From: Nemania diffusa
Lineage: Eukaryota; Ascomycota; Sordariomycetes; Xylariales; Xylariaceae
NCBI GenBank assembly: GCA_038501195.1
Contig: JBBPUQ010000006.1
Span: forward strand, 310,001-374,000
Direction: 5' to 3'
DNA: 64,000 nt
Shown piece after piece: positions 12,006-23,249 of the stretch. The notes beneath the pieces are model-generated. The model was given only the letters and a program-made list of their open reading frames with translations. It was not told where the DNA came from and did not search any database. Numbering within the stretch: the stretch's first letter is position 1; each line of letters starts with the position of its first letter. The position numbers were made by a program, and so were the translations under genes.

Positions 12006-12811
12006 ATGGCTGATACTCAAGTTCAAACCGTGGCCTTCTTTGGAGCCAGCGGCGGCGTAGGCCTCGCAGCTCTCAAGAAAACCCTCGCCTCAGGCCGTAA
12101 ATGCATCGCGCTATGCCGGACGCCAGCCAAGCTCGCCGCGATCCTGCCCCCTGGATCTAACCCGAACCTGCAGATCGTGCAAGGAAACGCCCACGATATC
12201 TCCGTCGTCTCAACATGCCTGCTAGCCCGTCCCGGCGTGCTCGTAGACCAAGTCCTCTCAACGATCGGCGGTGCCCTCGTGTTATCGAAGATGAGCATCG
12301 ACGACCCCGAGGTGTGCAGGAAGGGCGCGGCCGTGCTCCTCGAGGCCCTCGCCAACTTGCGCCGTGACGGCGCCGTCGGACAGCCTCACATCATCCTCTG
12401 CAGCACGACGGGCTTATCGAAGTTTGGGCGCGACATCCCCGCCGCCATGATCCCGCTGTACCACGTTATGCTCAAGGTGCCGCACGAGGACAAGGTCATA
12501 ATGGAGGACCGCATCGTCTCCAGCGCAGAGGACTACACCATCGTGCGGCCTAGCCTGATGGTATCTGAGGAGGAGACGAAGAAACAAGTCCGCGTCGGGA
12601 TCGAGGATCCTAAGACCGGACGCGAGTCCAGCGCCATTGGGTATACTATCACTAAAGGCGATGCGGGAAGATGGATCGCAGAGAATCTAGTATTGAAGAA
12701 GCACGATAGCTACAGCAAGAAAATTGCCAGTGAGTATTTTCCTCTTTTGATTGCCCCGTCATGGCCCGTACAGCTTCACATTAGCTAACCGTCATAGTGA
12801 TTACAACATAA
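12006..12811 (+). CDS. Atypical SDR / NAD(P)-binding oxidoreductase-like protein
   Basis: Model join(12006..12729, 12798..12811), 245 aa. The second exon supplies only the last few residues (MITT after KKIA), read across a gtgagt donor and a tcatag acceptor. A Rossmann fold of the NmrA-like/atypical SDR kind opens with GASGGVG at residues 13-19, followed by strand ends at LCRTPAK and IVQGNAHD, then CSTTGLSKFGRD and the YTIVRPSLM strand typical of atypical SDRs. No clear YxxxK catalytic pair is seen, so it may bind NAD(P)H as a sensor or act as a reductase on an unknown substrate. The divergent Zn2Cys6 gene shares its promoter region. Confidence 0.82.
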
Positions 12812-13494
12812 GCGGCGATGATGGTAACAGTGTGACATGTGGTGGCTTACTTGTACGGCGGGGCGCATTCAGGAGTATTTGGTATAACCTAGACTTGTGT
12901 TGATTGATTGGATCTTAGAGGTTATTAGATATAGGGACATGCAGTGGAAGGAGTGTATAGTCTTGTAGTTTCTTTTTATTTAGAAATATGGTTGCTTGAT
13001 CACAGACTTTTTATATAAGTGCTCGATAACCAATACGTCCCTTTTTGCTTCCGTCTCTTGTTTCTAAAATCATTTTCAAAAATTGCGTCGTCAATAAAGC
13101 GCAGCTTAAACTACCACAATAAAAGGGACTAAATGCTAGAATAAATACTAGGATAATGACTGCAATAAATAATATAATAACTTATACCTATTATTATTTT
13201 AGCTATTATTATTAAAAGCTCGTGCGCCTAGAGGTTTTCGATGTTTGTGTAGAGAACTAAGTGGTGTCCTAGAGGATAACTCTGAGAAAGAGGCAAAAGG
13301 TGGCTGTGGATTACTCAACTAGGTCTTAGCAATCTATTCTACCCCTCTGTAAGAAGCTCCGAGATACCTAAAGTAACGAGTTGTTCTAGCAGGATGTTAG
13401 TTAGTCTACCTTCATATTCTGCGTACCGCCCCGATATCCCAGGCCTGAGAATCCCCCCCTTCAACTACCCAGCAACTCCGCCTCGGCTCCCACC
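12812..13494. other. AT-rich intergenic
   Basis: Convergent gap. The stretch 13110-13230 is a low-complexity run rich in taata and attatt, which could be decayed repeat or simply 3' flank. No gene is supported. Confidence 0.45.
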
Positions 13495-16179
13495 TCACAT
13501 CAGATGCGCAAGATTAATATGTCCATTCCCATCCAATAGCGGGAACATGTTGATCGCGCCAAAGACCTGGTCCGCGCCATCGTGCACGTGAACGGGGATA
13601 TCGCCCTGCACCGGCGCGCGGAACGCCGTCGGCGGCAGCGGCAGCGCGGGCGGCAGCGCGTCGAAGGAGAAGATTGCGGGATCGAAGTCGCCGAACGGCC
13701 CGACGTCCCAGGGCTCCTGCTGCTGTGTTGGTTCTGCCTGGGTTGGGTCCAACTCTGGGTTGCCGCCGCCGCCGCTGGCTCTGTCTGCGACTTCATTCGC
13801 GTTCCCGCGGGGGCACGGATGGGAGTGGCTGCTAGTGGTAGTAGTGCTAGGCAAGAGACCGAACAGCTGCGTCGAGTCAGCCGCGACCCGCCTTCGCTCC
13901 GCCGCGTCCCGCTGCTCAAGGTGCGCCACGGCGCACGCTCTCAACGCCGCCGCGATCCGCGCGTACTGCGCCGCGTGCGCGTCCTGCTGCGCCAGGAACT
14001 CCAGCGCCGAAATCGAGGTGTTCAGCGACTTTTCGAGCGAGCGGCTGAAGTCGCCCAGGAGGCCGACGCCGACGACCAGCGAGGAGACGAAGAGCCAGGA
14101 GCTGTAGCGTGTCAGACGATAGCGGGTAGAAGGGGACGAGGTGGGACCTACGCGATCAGGGGCATCCGTCGATCCGCCGGCGCCTGCGCCACGAAGTCGG
14201 ACGCCAGCCCGACCATCAGCGTCGCAGCGTCGATGCACGCATTCGCGAGCTTCGCGCGGCCCGAGCCCGATCCACCACTGCTGCTAACCTCAGCCGCCGG
14301 ACGCGCCGCGTCCGTTTCCGAAAGCCGCCTGCAGAGCTCGTACAGAAGAAAGGGCCGGGAGACGAGCATGACGCCGTAATAATACGACGCCAGCACCTGG
14401 CAAGCCCCCGTGCGCCCGCGCTCGCGCTCGCCAGCATCCCCCTCCCCCTCCCCTCCATCTTGCCCGCCCTCCACGGCGCGCAGCAGCGGCGCCAGCCACG
14501 TCCGCGACCAGCAGCGTAGCTCGCGCGATATGCCCTCGGTGAGCTGCAGCGAGATCCGGCGCCGCGAGTACACGACCCAGACGATGCGCTCGACGAGCGA
14601 GAGGATCTGCGCCGACGCGTTGAGCAGGTCGTACCGCTCGCTACCGCTACTGCCGTCCGCGCCCGCGCTGTGGTACGAGACGGTGCAGTCTGCGTCTGCG
14701 GCGGCCGGGGGGCGGCCCATGGATATGCTGAGGTAGAGGTCTACGACGCGCACGCTCTTCCAGAGGCGGTCTCTGGGGAGGATTAGATTTTAGGGAAAGG
14801 AGAGTGATGGGATGGGGAGGTACCTTCGAGTGTGAATGTCAGGCCCGAAGCGCGAGTTTACTTCTGTTCTGTGCAGGCCGATTGAATAGGCGGCTCGGGC
14901 TGCGATCCCTGTACGGGCATGATGTTAACTACTGCGATGCTGTCTCTCTTCCCGGAAAGGGCGAGGGGTGGGATGGGATAGTCCGGACCGAAGAATAAGA
15001 AAGCGGCATTGATCTGGCATGCCCGAAGCATGTAGAGCGCCGTCAGAGTGAATGACTGTACGGTCCCGACGCTGAGATTTCCCGCCAGTGCGGAGAGGGC
15101 GAGGTGCTTGCCCGCAAGGAAGTATGCTGTTGCCCTCTGCTCATTTTCGCATTGGCTTCCGATGGCCAGAACTAGGTAGTGTACTGCCGATGTCACGTCT
15201 GCTGGGCGTGCAGCTTGGGCCGCCCAGGACTGTATTTCGGGTATTAGGGTAGCGGTGTCGAATAAGTCGACTAGACCGCTTGTCTAAGAGGTATTAGATC
15301 AATGGCATTTGCTGGATAGGAGTGATCAAAGTGAGAAGGCAGACTTACTACTGTGAGGAAAGTGGTCACTAGTCGACGCACGGTAGATTGATCGATAGAT
15401 GGCTCCTCGGTTGGACCGAGCGGCACGACGCCATCGCCGCTAATATTCTCGAGCATAGAACCGCGACTTGTTTCGGGCGCGAAAGCGTGCGGATCTACCC
15501 TAGACGTCACGATCTGGCGGACTGTTTGGAATAGGGAGAGAGGCGCGCAATCGCCTATAAAGGCTATAAGGAGAAAATGTTAACTTCCTTTCTTACCTCA
15601 AGGTAACAACATATGTAATATGAAGCTAGAATTTAGTATTATCCTATACTACTTGTTTACCGTCACTTACCTAGTCTGCCCTGTGCATCGCAGATGAGAC
15701 GCGCATCACGGGGAACCTCGGCCTCTTCCTCTGCCGATGCATCGCTATGCCGTGTCAGGGTGGGTGATGCGTCAACTGCCGGTGCGGGTGACGAGGCGGC
15801 CGGAATGGGAGCTATCGGCGTAGGTGTTGCGGTTGCAGTCAAGGTGGACGGAACAGCGATTACAGACGGAGACGGAGAGACCCTCGTCGGCTGCTCGGAA
15901 GGCCGGCGACGGCGGCGGATGGCCGGGGAGAAATGGCACGTGTGTGCTCTGTGGCGTCTTTTACAGTAGCCGCAGGGGATTTGCCCGTCACATTTTACTA
16001 ATTTGCACGGTCAATTGGCCAATTCATATTCAGATTGCTAGCGAAGTGGTTTTATGCCACTTTGTATAAGTGTTAGATAGAGATAGGTCGATATATTCAC
16101 CTTTTCGTTGTTTACACGTGTCACATGCTTGAGCGACTCTTTCGCGGAGAGGAGGCAAGCCGTCTGTATCCGATTGCAT
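13495..16179 (-). CDS. Zn(II)2Cys6 transcription factor with fungal MHR, seven exons
   Basis: Model complement(join(13495..14101, 14152..14772, 14824..14908, 14989..15283, 15349..15563, 15671..15997, 16101..16179)). The total divides exactly into 742 codons plus stop. The first intron splits the zinc cluster; joined, its cysteines fall at 19, 22, 29, 35, 38 and 47 (CX2CX6CX5CX2CX8C), a slightly long last spacer. A Ser/Pro/Ala-rich linker follows, then RLICDAQGRL, GDCAPLSLFQTVRQI, LVDLFD, GIAARAAYSIGLHR and DRLWKSVRVVDLYLSISMGRP, all in fungal-trans (MHR) order. The C-terminal part has a helical segment and an acidic/proline-rich tail. Donor 4 (gtccgg) is poor but the protein join is convincing. 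It lies 476 bp downstream of the dioxygenase gene, on the same strand. The regulated pathway is unknown. Confidence 0.88.
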
Positions 16180-16655
16180 TGACTAAATAGATGGATTTAC
16201 GAAGTATCGTTTAAAATAGTTAGATAACCGATCCAAAGAACTTGAAGCCCGTCTGTATTAATGCTATGTCCGGAGGAATAATAATATTTCGGATGAGCGG
16301 GCATCGGATAGAATAACGGGCGCGGATGTCGGAACTTCGGATCTGGCTGCTGACCTGGCTCCGCTACAATCATGCTAATGTTTGTCGAAGCTGAGATAAT
16401 TCTTACTTAAGAGATAGATTAAGGTGGTTTCGGACTTGTCGCGATCGGCGCTAAGTATGAGGATCTCTTACGTACTATGATCATTGTGGCATGGTATAAT
16501 GGGGAAAGGTTAACATCCAAGTCTGGTGATCTATGGCTACAGTTCCGTTCCGCCTCTATCTGACTACATATCCAGTCTGACGCAAATGGTTTGGATATAA
16601 AAACGCCCCGATTTATAAAATTCCAAAGTCTTTCCCGAGCGACGACCGCCAGAAT
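16180..16655. other. Promoter region of the seven-exon regulator
   Basis: Short AT-rich stretch between the start of the Zn2Cys6 gene and the 3' end of the dioxygenase gene. It contains a strand-symmetric cluster of cgga/tccg near 16225-16345, the half-site type bound by Gal4-class proteins, so autoregulation is possible; this is inference only. Confidence 0.3.
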
Positions 16656-18129
16656 TTAAGCCTTGATAACAGAGACGTCTTGAGATGCCACCGCTAATCC
16701 TGCTCCGTATGTATCGTCACGGGCAGTCCTTAGAAACGGGATCAAAGCTGTACCTCCTGTCCCAGTAAGCTCCTTTGCGACACCCTTATTCATCTGCAAG
16801 GAGGCCGTAGCTAAGTTGACCCCCGAGGACGATGAGGGGGCTGGCTTTCTAGACGGCACGATGACGTATCGTGTCACCATGTTCATGTGGCCTTGTCTAA
16901 AGTCTCCAAGCGCTTTTGTGGCGTCTTGGTAAGCTTGACGGAGCCTCTGCTGCGCCGGAGATGGTGGCGCAGAATGTACAAAATCCTTGATTTTGTCCAT
17001 TCGTGACACTCTGGAGAGGAATTCCCGGTGTGGACCAGGCATGTAGAGCCGGAGCTGGTCAGAGGAGTTTCATTAGCTTACTTGAATCATAGATTCGCTG
17101 CCATATTGGACTCACCTCTTCGAAGAAACTCAATTCACCAGCAGCTGCCTTTTCAGGTGCACTGATCCCCTTCCGCGTTCGCTGCTTGTCAGCGGAGTGA
17201 TGGTCTATGCCTAGAACCAGGTCAAAGAACTGAATGAGCGAACTTTGTCCATTACTGCCACCCCTGAGTTGCCTCCATTCACCTATCCCATTGCCCTCGT
17301 CATAGAAGACCCCGTTGGGAAGCCCGGCGGCCGCCATATTCTTCGTCCCGGCCAGGAATGGCCGGAAGTTGTGGTAGAATACCATTGGGTCGCATTTCTC
17401 GGACATTCGATCTAGGAGCGGTGTCAACTGGCTGATGCAAGTGGCCATGTCGCTCAAGGCACGGGCGATAGTTTCGTAGTCATCGTTCTTGATGGCGTCG
17501 ATTGCTTGGAGCATTGTGGGGATGATGCGCGCCCCCCGTGCCTCGATAACTATTGATAAGGCGAAGAACCAAGATTCATCTTCAGTTCCGCTAAATGTGT
17601 GTAGGGTTCTTAAACCATCTAAGTCCGTGAAATCCTCCCCTCTGCTGCTGAAGTTCCAGAGATTAAGAGCTGCATAGGTTGCTATTGGAGGGAGGTCGAG
17701 ATGATCCGAGGCTTGGAGCAAAGGTACTGTGATCGCGGGGGGTAGAACCTGGGCAAAGGTCAGGTTTCTGCTCTCAAGCCTCTGCTCTTCGTGTCTAATG
17801 GAAGTACGAACCTCGGAAGGGATGTCGCCACCCCAGATATAGCCGTGAGTTAGGAAGCATAGTATCATGTATGCTCGCTGCCATTCGCGCTCCGTGTTTA
17901 GTCTGGAGGTTGAAAGGACCTTAAGATTGCCTATTTCAGTGCGGATCGTTTTCTCCTTTAACAAGGTTGGAAGATTGTCTAATATCTGCTCCCATTGTTC
18001 ATAATAAGCGTCTGGTAAGCTCTTGAGAGGTTTCATAGCTGGAAGGAAGCCATTTTCGGATATTAGCGAACACATATCGAGGATGTTCTCGCTTTCGGAA
18101 AACCGAGACTCGCTAATACGTGAAGGCAT
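16656..18129 (-). CDS. Indoleamine 2,3-dioxygenase
   Basis: Model complement(join(16656..17054, 17116..18129)), 470 aa, one phase-0 intron with a gtgagt donor. It is a haem enzyme that opens the indole ring of L-tryptophan to N-formylkynurenine, first step of the kynurenine route to NAD and of tryptophan breakdown. Recognisable segments include FLTHGYIWGG, LPPAITVPLLQASDHLDLPPIATYAALNLWN, DESWFFALSIVIEARGA, MVFYHNFRPFLAG, the GGSNGQSSLIQFFDLVLG block and, across the splice, LRLYMPGPHREFL. The haem-ligand histidine is most likely H394 in FRQGHMNMVTRYV. Length and order match fungal IDOs. No other kynurenine-pathway gene is in the window; the neighbour downstream is a regulator. Confidence 0.95.
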
Positions 18130-20292
18130 TGTAGGGGAGTAATTGAGGTTTGGAGAGCTTGGCGAAGATGCTGGGTATTTGCGGTGATAAATCTACCTTG
18201 GAGCACAAATGGTTTATTCAGATAAGTTAAGAGTCAATAACACAGTAATGGCGAACAAACGCTACCATCTGAGCAAACCTCATTTAAGACATTAGGTCCT
18301 GCAGTTACTACTTATCATAAATAATCTCTTGGAGAAACTAGGTATATCTGGGACCGGGACGGAAGATGGAAGACGGAGGCTCGATGGCGGATAACGGATG
18401 ACGGATAGCGGGGGTTTCATAAGCATGTTTACATCGCATGGAACATTACAAAGAATTTCCAAAGAAGTATAACCCTTAGAATACCATATCTAGTTTCATT
18501 GTTATGCGTACACGTGGCTAGTAACACGCTTCCTTGATTCTGAGTAGCACCATTTTGATGATCCCAATGCATTCACTTGGTTGGTGGCTTACGAGATAGA
18601 CCAGCTATGATCTAGAATACGGCTGACATGTAAGCACGACCGAAGAATTGAAAGTAGACTCCCAAGCTATCTATAAAATAATTAGCATGAAATCACCAGT
18701 GACCGAGAGCTGGAGATTTAGAGCGCAAGACAGAGGTCAAGTGGCATGCTTCCTATAACCAGAACGGACTTCTGATCTCACTCAACCGGCTGTAAAAAAA
18801 TAGTCGAGTTATCAAAGAGAAGATTAATCAACGCCTTACAATAATAGTTTCTGCGCCAGCCACAGTAACAGCGACGCCGGAATGATTCGGGTACTGTAGA
18901 GTCATATGGTCGAGGTAAGATTTGTAGGGTGCGTCGATGTCCTCGTGCCGGATCGGCTTCTGTATCAAAATCGGTCCCAGGTCGACTGTGTGAAAACCAC
19001 CTGTACTCCGCTAAAGCAGTCGAGCCCAGGAAATGTTCCCTCGTCGGGCGCGGACCATAATATTAGGACTCGCTCATCGACAGCCGTTCGCAGTACATCA
19101 CGCACCAAAGGCAGCTTCAGTCTTGCTTCCGACTGAGATGCATATACACCCCTTCTTACCAGAACTCTTCGCTATCCCTAAGTTTTGAATAGAACACAGA
19201 CGTGCTCAACATAATAGAACGAAAGGCTTACCTATATCGGAGGGTGGGCGGCTTATTTGCTCTTCGTCAGGGTGTTCAAGACATGGAGTTGGCCGTCTTA
19301 TTCTTGTCAACTTTCTCAATCCACCCCCAATTCTGCTACTCCTTTTCGTGCTTCTGGTGCCTCAAGGTGGCCAGAGTAGAAGCAGCACGTGCCAGGAGAT
19401 ACCCCAAACTGCGTTATTGTCGTCGTTCCCGCCTCGCCCCTCGATGCCGCCGGCCGGTAGCCCTTCTTTTCCTAATATGTGGCATCTAAGCTAAGGTAAG
19501 CCTACAATTTCTTATTTCATCGGTTAACGAAGTCCTTACCCTGTGCTTTTGTGTGTGCTAGCTCGCCCTTGAGAGCACAGAGCAAGAATAATAATGAGGA
19601 ATAGAGAAAGAGAAAGCGAGAGAGAGATAAGGGGCTAACTCACGCGCTACTCCCCGGGACCCAAGCTCCCGAGTCCGAAAACAACGGTCTACCCCTACTA
19701 AAAAGGAAGTATAATGGCAAGGTGTCAAACTGCAGCTGCAGTAGCATACCCTATTCTGTTGCCAGCTCAAATCACCGCAATTCTCACCACGGACAAGCAC
19801 CACCATCTAACAAAAGGAATACATCGATTATTTAATATCTATATCGCTAGCAGCTCGCACTTTAATCTTCAGTACCCATACCGAAGCTGTGCTCGCCTAT
19901 TAAGAACTACCAGCAGTAGTTCGCGAGGGATTTTTCATCCGTAACCTGGCCATCAGCACAGTACCAAGTTTCAAACCCCTCGCTCTAGCCGCTGCCCATC
20001 TCTAACCAGATAGGCGATCAGTACAAGTTGTCTTGTATATGAGTAATTCTGCGCTCAGGACACCTTCATCATCCCCATTACGCTAATAGTGCCGCCTTCA
20101 TGCGGCGCGGTACCGCCCATCCCCACAAACGGTTCCTTGCGCACAGTAGGGATACATCAGGGATAATCCAGGTCGGACCGAGGTGGACGGAGGGATAACC
20201 CTTATAGTGTAGTCGTCGGCAATAGCTCAGCCCAGGAGAGGTAACATAGCAGGTATGTGATAGAGATATTAAGTGCGCTACCTGCTTCCTCC
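18130..20292. other. Long intergenic with a gene relic
   Basis: About 2.2 kb between the dioxygenase 5' end and the MFS 3' end. Apart from the relic at 18828-19132, I see no coding signal. A purine-rich run of agaaagag/gagaga type lies at 19600-19630. Confidence 0.45.
18828..19132 (-). pseudogene. Possible frameshifted remnant of an unidentified gene
   Basis: On the minus strand two adjacent frames read like genuine protein. From 19132 the first gives SEARLKLPLVRDVL, then DERVLILWSAPDEGTFPGLD. It runs on to a stop, while a frame shifted by one base gives TVDLGPILIQKPIRHEDID, then APYKSYLDHM and a clean end VTVAGAETIIVRR before the stop at 18828-18830. The gap between frames is far too short for an intron, so a single-base indel in a decayed gene fits best. 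I do not recognise the family and could not find a convincing 5' part upstream. Confidence 0.35.
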
Positions 20293-22186
20293 TCATGGGC
20301 TTCTCAGATCCGAGTGCTCCTGCTCCCCATCATCCTCCTCCTCAAAACCATCATCGGTGCTCTCGAGCCCGTGGCCACGAATAGCATAGGTCGAGAGCCA
20401 GCCAATGAGGGCGATTCCCGCAAACAGTCCCCAAGCCAGGCCCTCCCCATTGGGTCGCACATGCGTCGAGGCCGTGAACAGCGCACCAGAGAGGAACGGG
20501 CCTACACTACGACCTGCTGCAGACAAGGTTTGCGCGATCCCATTGAGGGTGCCGAGGCTCGCATTGGAGATGGCTGAATTTGTAATCTGTTGTTTCCAAT
20601 CAGCAAGCCGAACATAATATGTCATCAGAAGGGGGGTAACTCACCAGCAACATGACGCAAGACAAGCCTCCCACGGCGCAGATGTTTTTCATAACCAATA
20701 TAATGCCCAGCTCCGCGTAGAGCCAGATCTTGCTATCGCCGCGCCCAAAGGGCGGCTTCGAATCCACGTATCCCACAAACGGCATCAAAGCCATGGTGAC
20801 CGCAAACCCGAGCAGTGCGCCCCGGTAAGTACCCACGTTGCCCAAGCGACCCTTGAGCGGCCGGAACAAGAACAGCTGGAAGAAGATGGTGAAGACGCCG
20901 GCAACGGACAGCGCGACGCCAATAACGTCGGCGTGTAGATTCCTTCCAGTCGGCTCCTTGCCTGAAGCAAAGACGGGGTATAAGCTATTGAAAGAGCTAT
21001 TGGACAGCTGGAATATGAGGCTCGTGCTGAGCAGGACAACGGTAGTACGGTTGAACTGTTGACGCCAGGCCACAGCGTCAGACGCGAGCTTAGCGTCGTC
21101 ATTACTAGACTCGTCCGACTGCGGTCCCAGTAAGCCCCTATGCTCGCCTGCTTCCGATCCCTCCTGCTCACTACGTTCATCATCGATGCCGTCCATATCT
21201 CTTCCCCCCGGCCAGATCCAGGAGCGCTGCGAAGCGCTCTTACTATTCTTCGAGAAGTAGCGCAGCAAGGGAAACCTCTCTGTCCAATCGGGATAGCTGT
21301 CTCGATCCTCCAGAGTTTCCTCGAACCATATCGCAAGCACCACCACACTAAGCGCCAAGAGCGCAGCAGCCACTATGTTCGGAGCTAGAAAAGGATATCG
21401 GTCCTTCGCCACTCTAGCGACCAAAAGCCCACCAAGCGCCGGGCCCGTAATGCTACCAATGCTGTACACGACAGGAAGCCACGTGAACGCCTTGCTCTGG
21501 TTACTCCTATCCGTCAGCTCGCCCAAGCAAGACGGCACCACCGCCGCATTGCCATTGAGCAGCCCCATAGCGACGTGCACGAGGATGACCTGGTAGTACC
21601 GCGTGCAGAAGCCGAACAGCACAAAGCAGACGCACAGCAGCGACGTGCCGGCCAGCATCGTCGGCTTCCGCCCCACGACGTCGGACAGGTAGCCCCAGAG
21701 CAGGTTCGTCGCCAGCTGCGCGAACGCGAACGCGGACGCGAGCAGGCCCACGTAGAGCCCGACCTGGTCGTGCGGGATGCCCGGGAACGACTGCACCATC
21801 TCGGGCAGGTACGGCGAGATCGAGTTCAGCGCCGACTGCTCCGCGAGCGAGAGGAGCGCCAGCAGCGCCAGCTGCCGCACGGGCAGCGGCGTCGAGCCCC
21901 CCGCGTGGGCGTCGGGGGCGCCGCCGCCGTTCTCGGCATCGTCCGACTCGGAGCTCGGGCGGCGGCCCGCGGACTTGGGCGCGGGCGTGGGGAAGGTCTG
22001 GTAGTGGTGGTGGCTGGGCGCGCGGTGGAGGGCGGATGCGGCTCGCGATTTGTTAGGCGAGAGCACGGGCAGGGGCGAGCCGGCGCGGAATGAGCCACCT
22101 GAGGTTGCGACGGTAGGCCGCGAGCGCGTGGTGGACGAGTTGGCTGCTGTTGACGCCACCGCTGCCGTGGTAGCCGCATGAACCAT
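20293..22186 (-). CDS. MFS transporter, DHA1-like
   Basis: Model complement(join(20293..20586, 20645..22186)), 611 aa, one phase-0 intron (gtgagt donor, caacag acceptor). It is an integral membrane carrier moving a small solute with protons. After about 115 residues of Ser/Thr/Pro-rich cytosolic N terminus come twelve predicted spans in two halves. Motif A appears as GYLSDVVGRKP in loop 2-3, and the second half closes with LGTLNGIAQTLSAAGRSVGPFLSGALF, a block typical of fungal DHA1-type carriers, then an acidic tail. A central loop of about 90 residues is rich in D/E/S. I chose the ATG at 22186 because the frame above it has no ATG. An out-of-frame upstream ATG at 22313 overlaps it. The substrate is unknown. 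Confidence 0.85.
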
Positions 22187-22313
22187 AGTCGTAGTCAGCT
22201 CCGAGGAGCGATGAGGGGATAGCAACGGGGTCGGCTTCGTTGTCTGCGATGCTTCTCGGGGGTTCTGTGCCCCGGAGGTCGCGGGTCGATGGTCGATGGG
22301 GGACGATTCTCAT
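22053..22313 (-). other. Upstream ORF overlapping the MFS start
   Basis: An ATG at 22313 opens 86 codons in another frame that pass through the MFS start at 22186 and stop at 22053. It could be a uORF lowering MFS translation, or leader sequence removed by an intron I cannot see. The peptide has no recognisable domain. Confidence 0.25.
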
Positions 22314-23249
22314 GTGAATGAGGAGGTCGACAGAGCCATGTTAACTTTCCAAGTGTTACCTAAAAAGTGGGATCACCAGGGACACGAGAAGTCTGTCAGC
22401 AATTGACTGAAAAGGACAATTGTAATCGCCCCAACAGAGAAGAGCGCCAGCCCTAGGCCTAAAAGGTACGAGCTGTAGATGCGACGAAGCTGAGCCAGGT
22501 GGTATATGGACTAAGGAATAAATTGAAGCTATCCGGGCGACGCTGAAGGTTTTTAGAGTGGGATAAGTACCTACCTAACTATATGACGACACCTGAATCC
22601 ACTAAGTAGTCTCACCCCACCCAGTCGGTAGTGCTTGGCGGGTAGAGCCTGGGTTAGGTACGCAGTAGGTTTATACAAGGTCTGACCCAGGCTTTGGGGT
22701 TCTAGACAGTTGGTTCCAGGTGAACGTGCCAGGACCAATTAGCGCATATATAAGCTAGAATAAGAGTGTTCAGTATGTTCAGGTTCCTTAGGGCCCTCCT
22801 TAATGACCAGCTCCGCCAAAACACAGCTGTCATTCATAGATACCAGCATGAAACTTATAACTCTCCAGATAAACAAAAGAAGTAGCTTTCACTGCCTGGT
22901 ATTTTACCAACTGTAAAGACAATTGAGAAAAAATCAGACGCGAGCTCCCGCAGGTTTAAGTCATTAAATGTATAATACTATATTGAGACTAGCTAATTGT
23001 GTATCTCGTCCCATTCCCAAGTAATGACACCCTCCCCCCAACTGACTTATACAAACAATACCTTCTCAAAAAGGTAGGTAGGTAGTTAAACAGTGAGCCA
23101 TATACCAATCGCCGCCATGATTTGCAGCGATGTCTTCGTATCTCTAGCCCTGCCTTGCCCCTCCCTCATCCTAGCGCGGCGATATTCTTAAGCCTGCGCT
23201 GTTCTAGAAGCGATCTATCCCATCTTACTTACTTATATAACCCTCTCCC
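22187..23249. other. Intergenic, MFS promoter side
   Basis: Region between the MFS 5' end and the 3' end of the amine oxidase gene, both on the minus strand. It carries scattered tacctac/gtaggta words. No further gene is seen. Confidence 0.45.
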
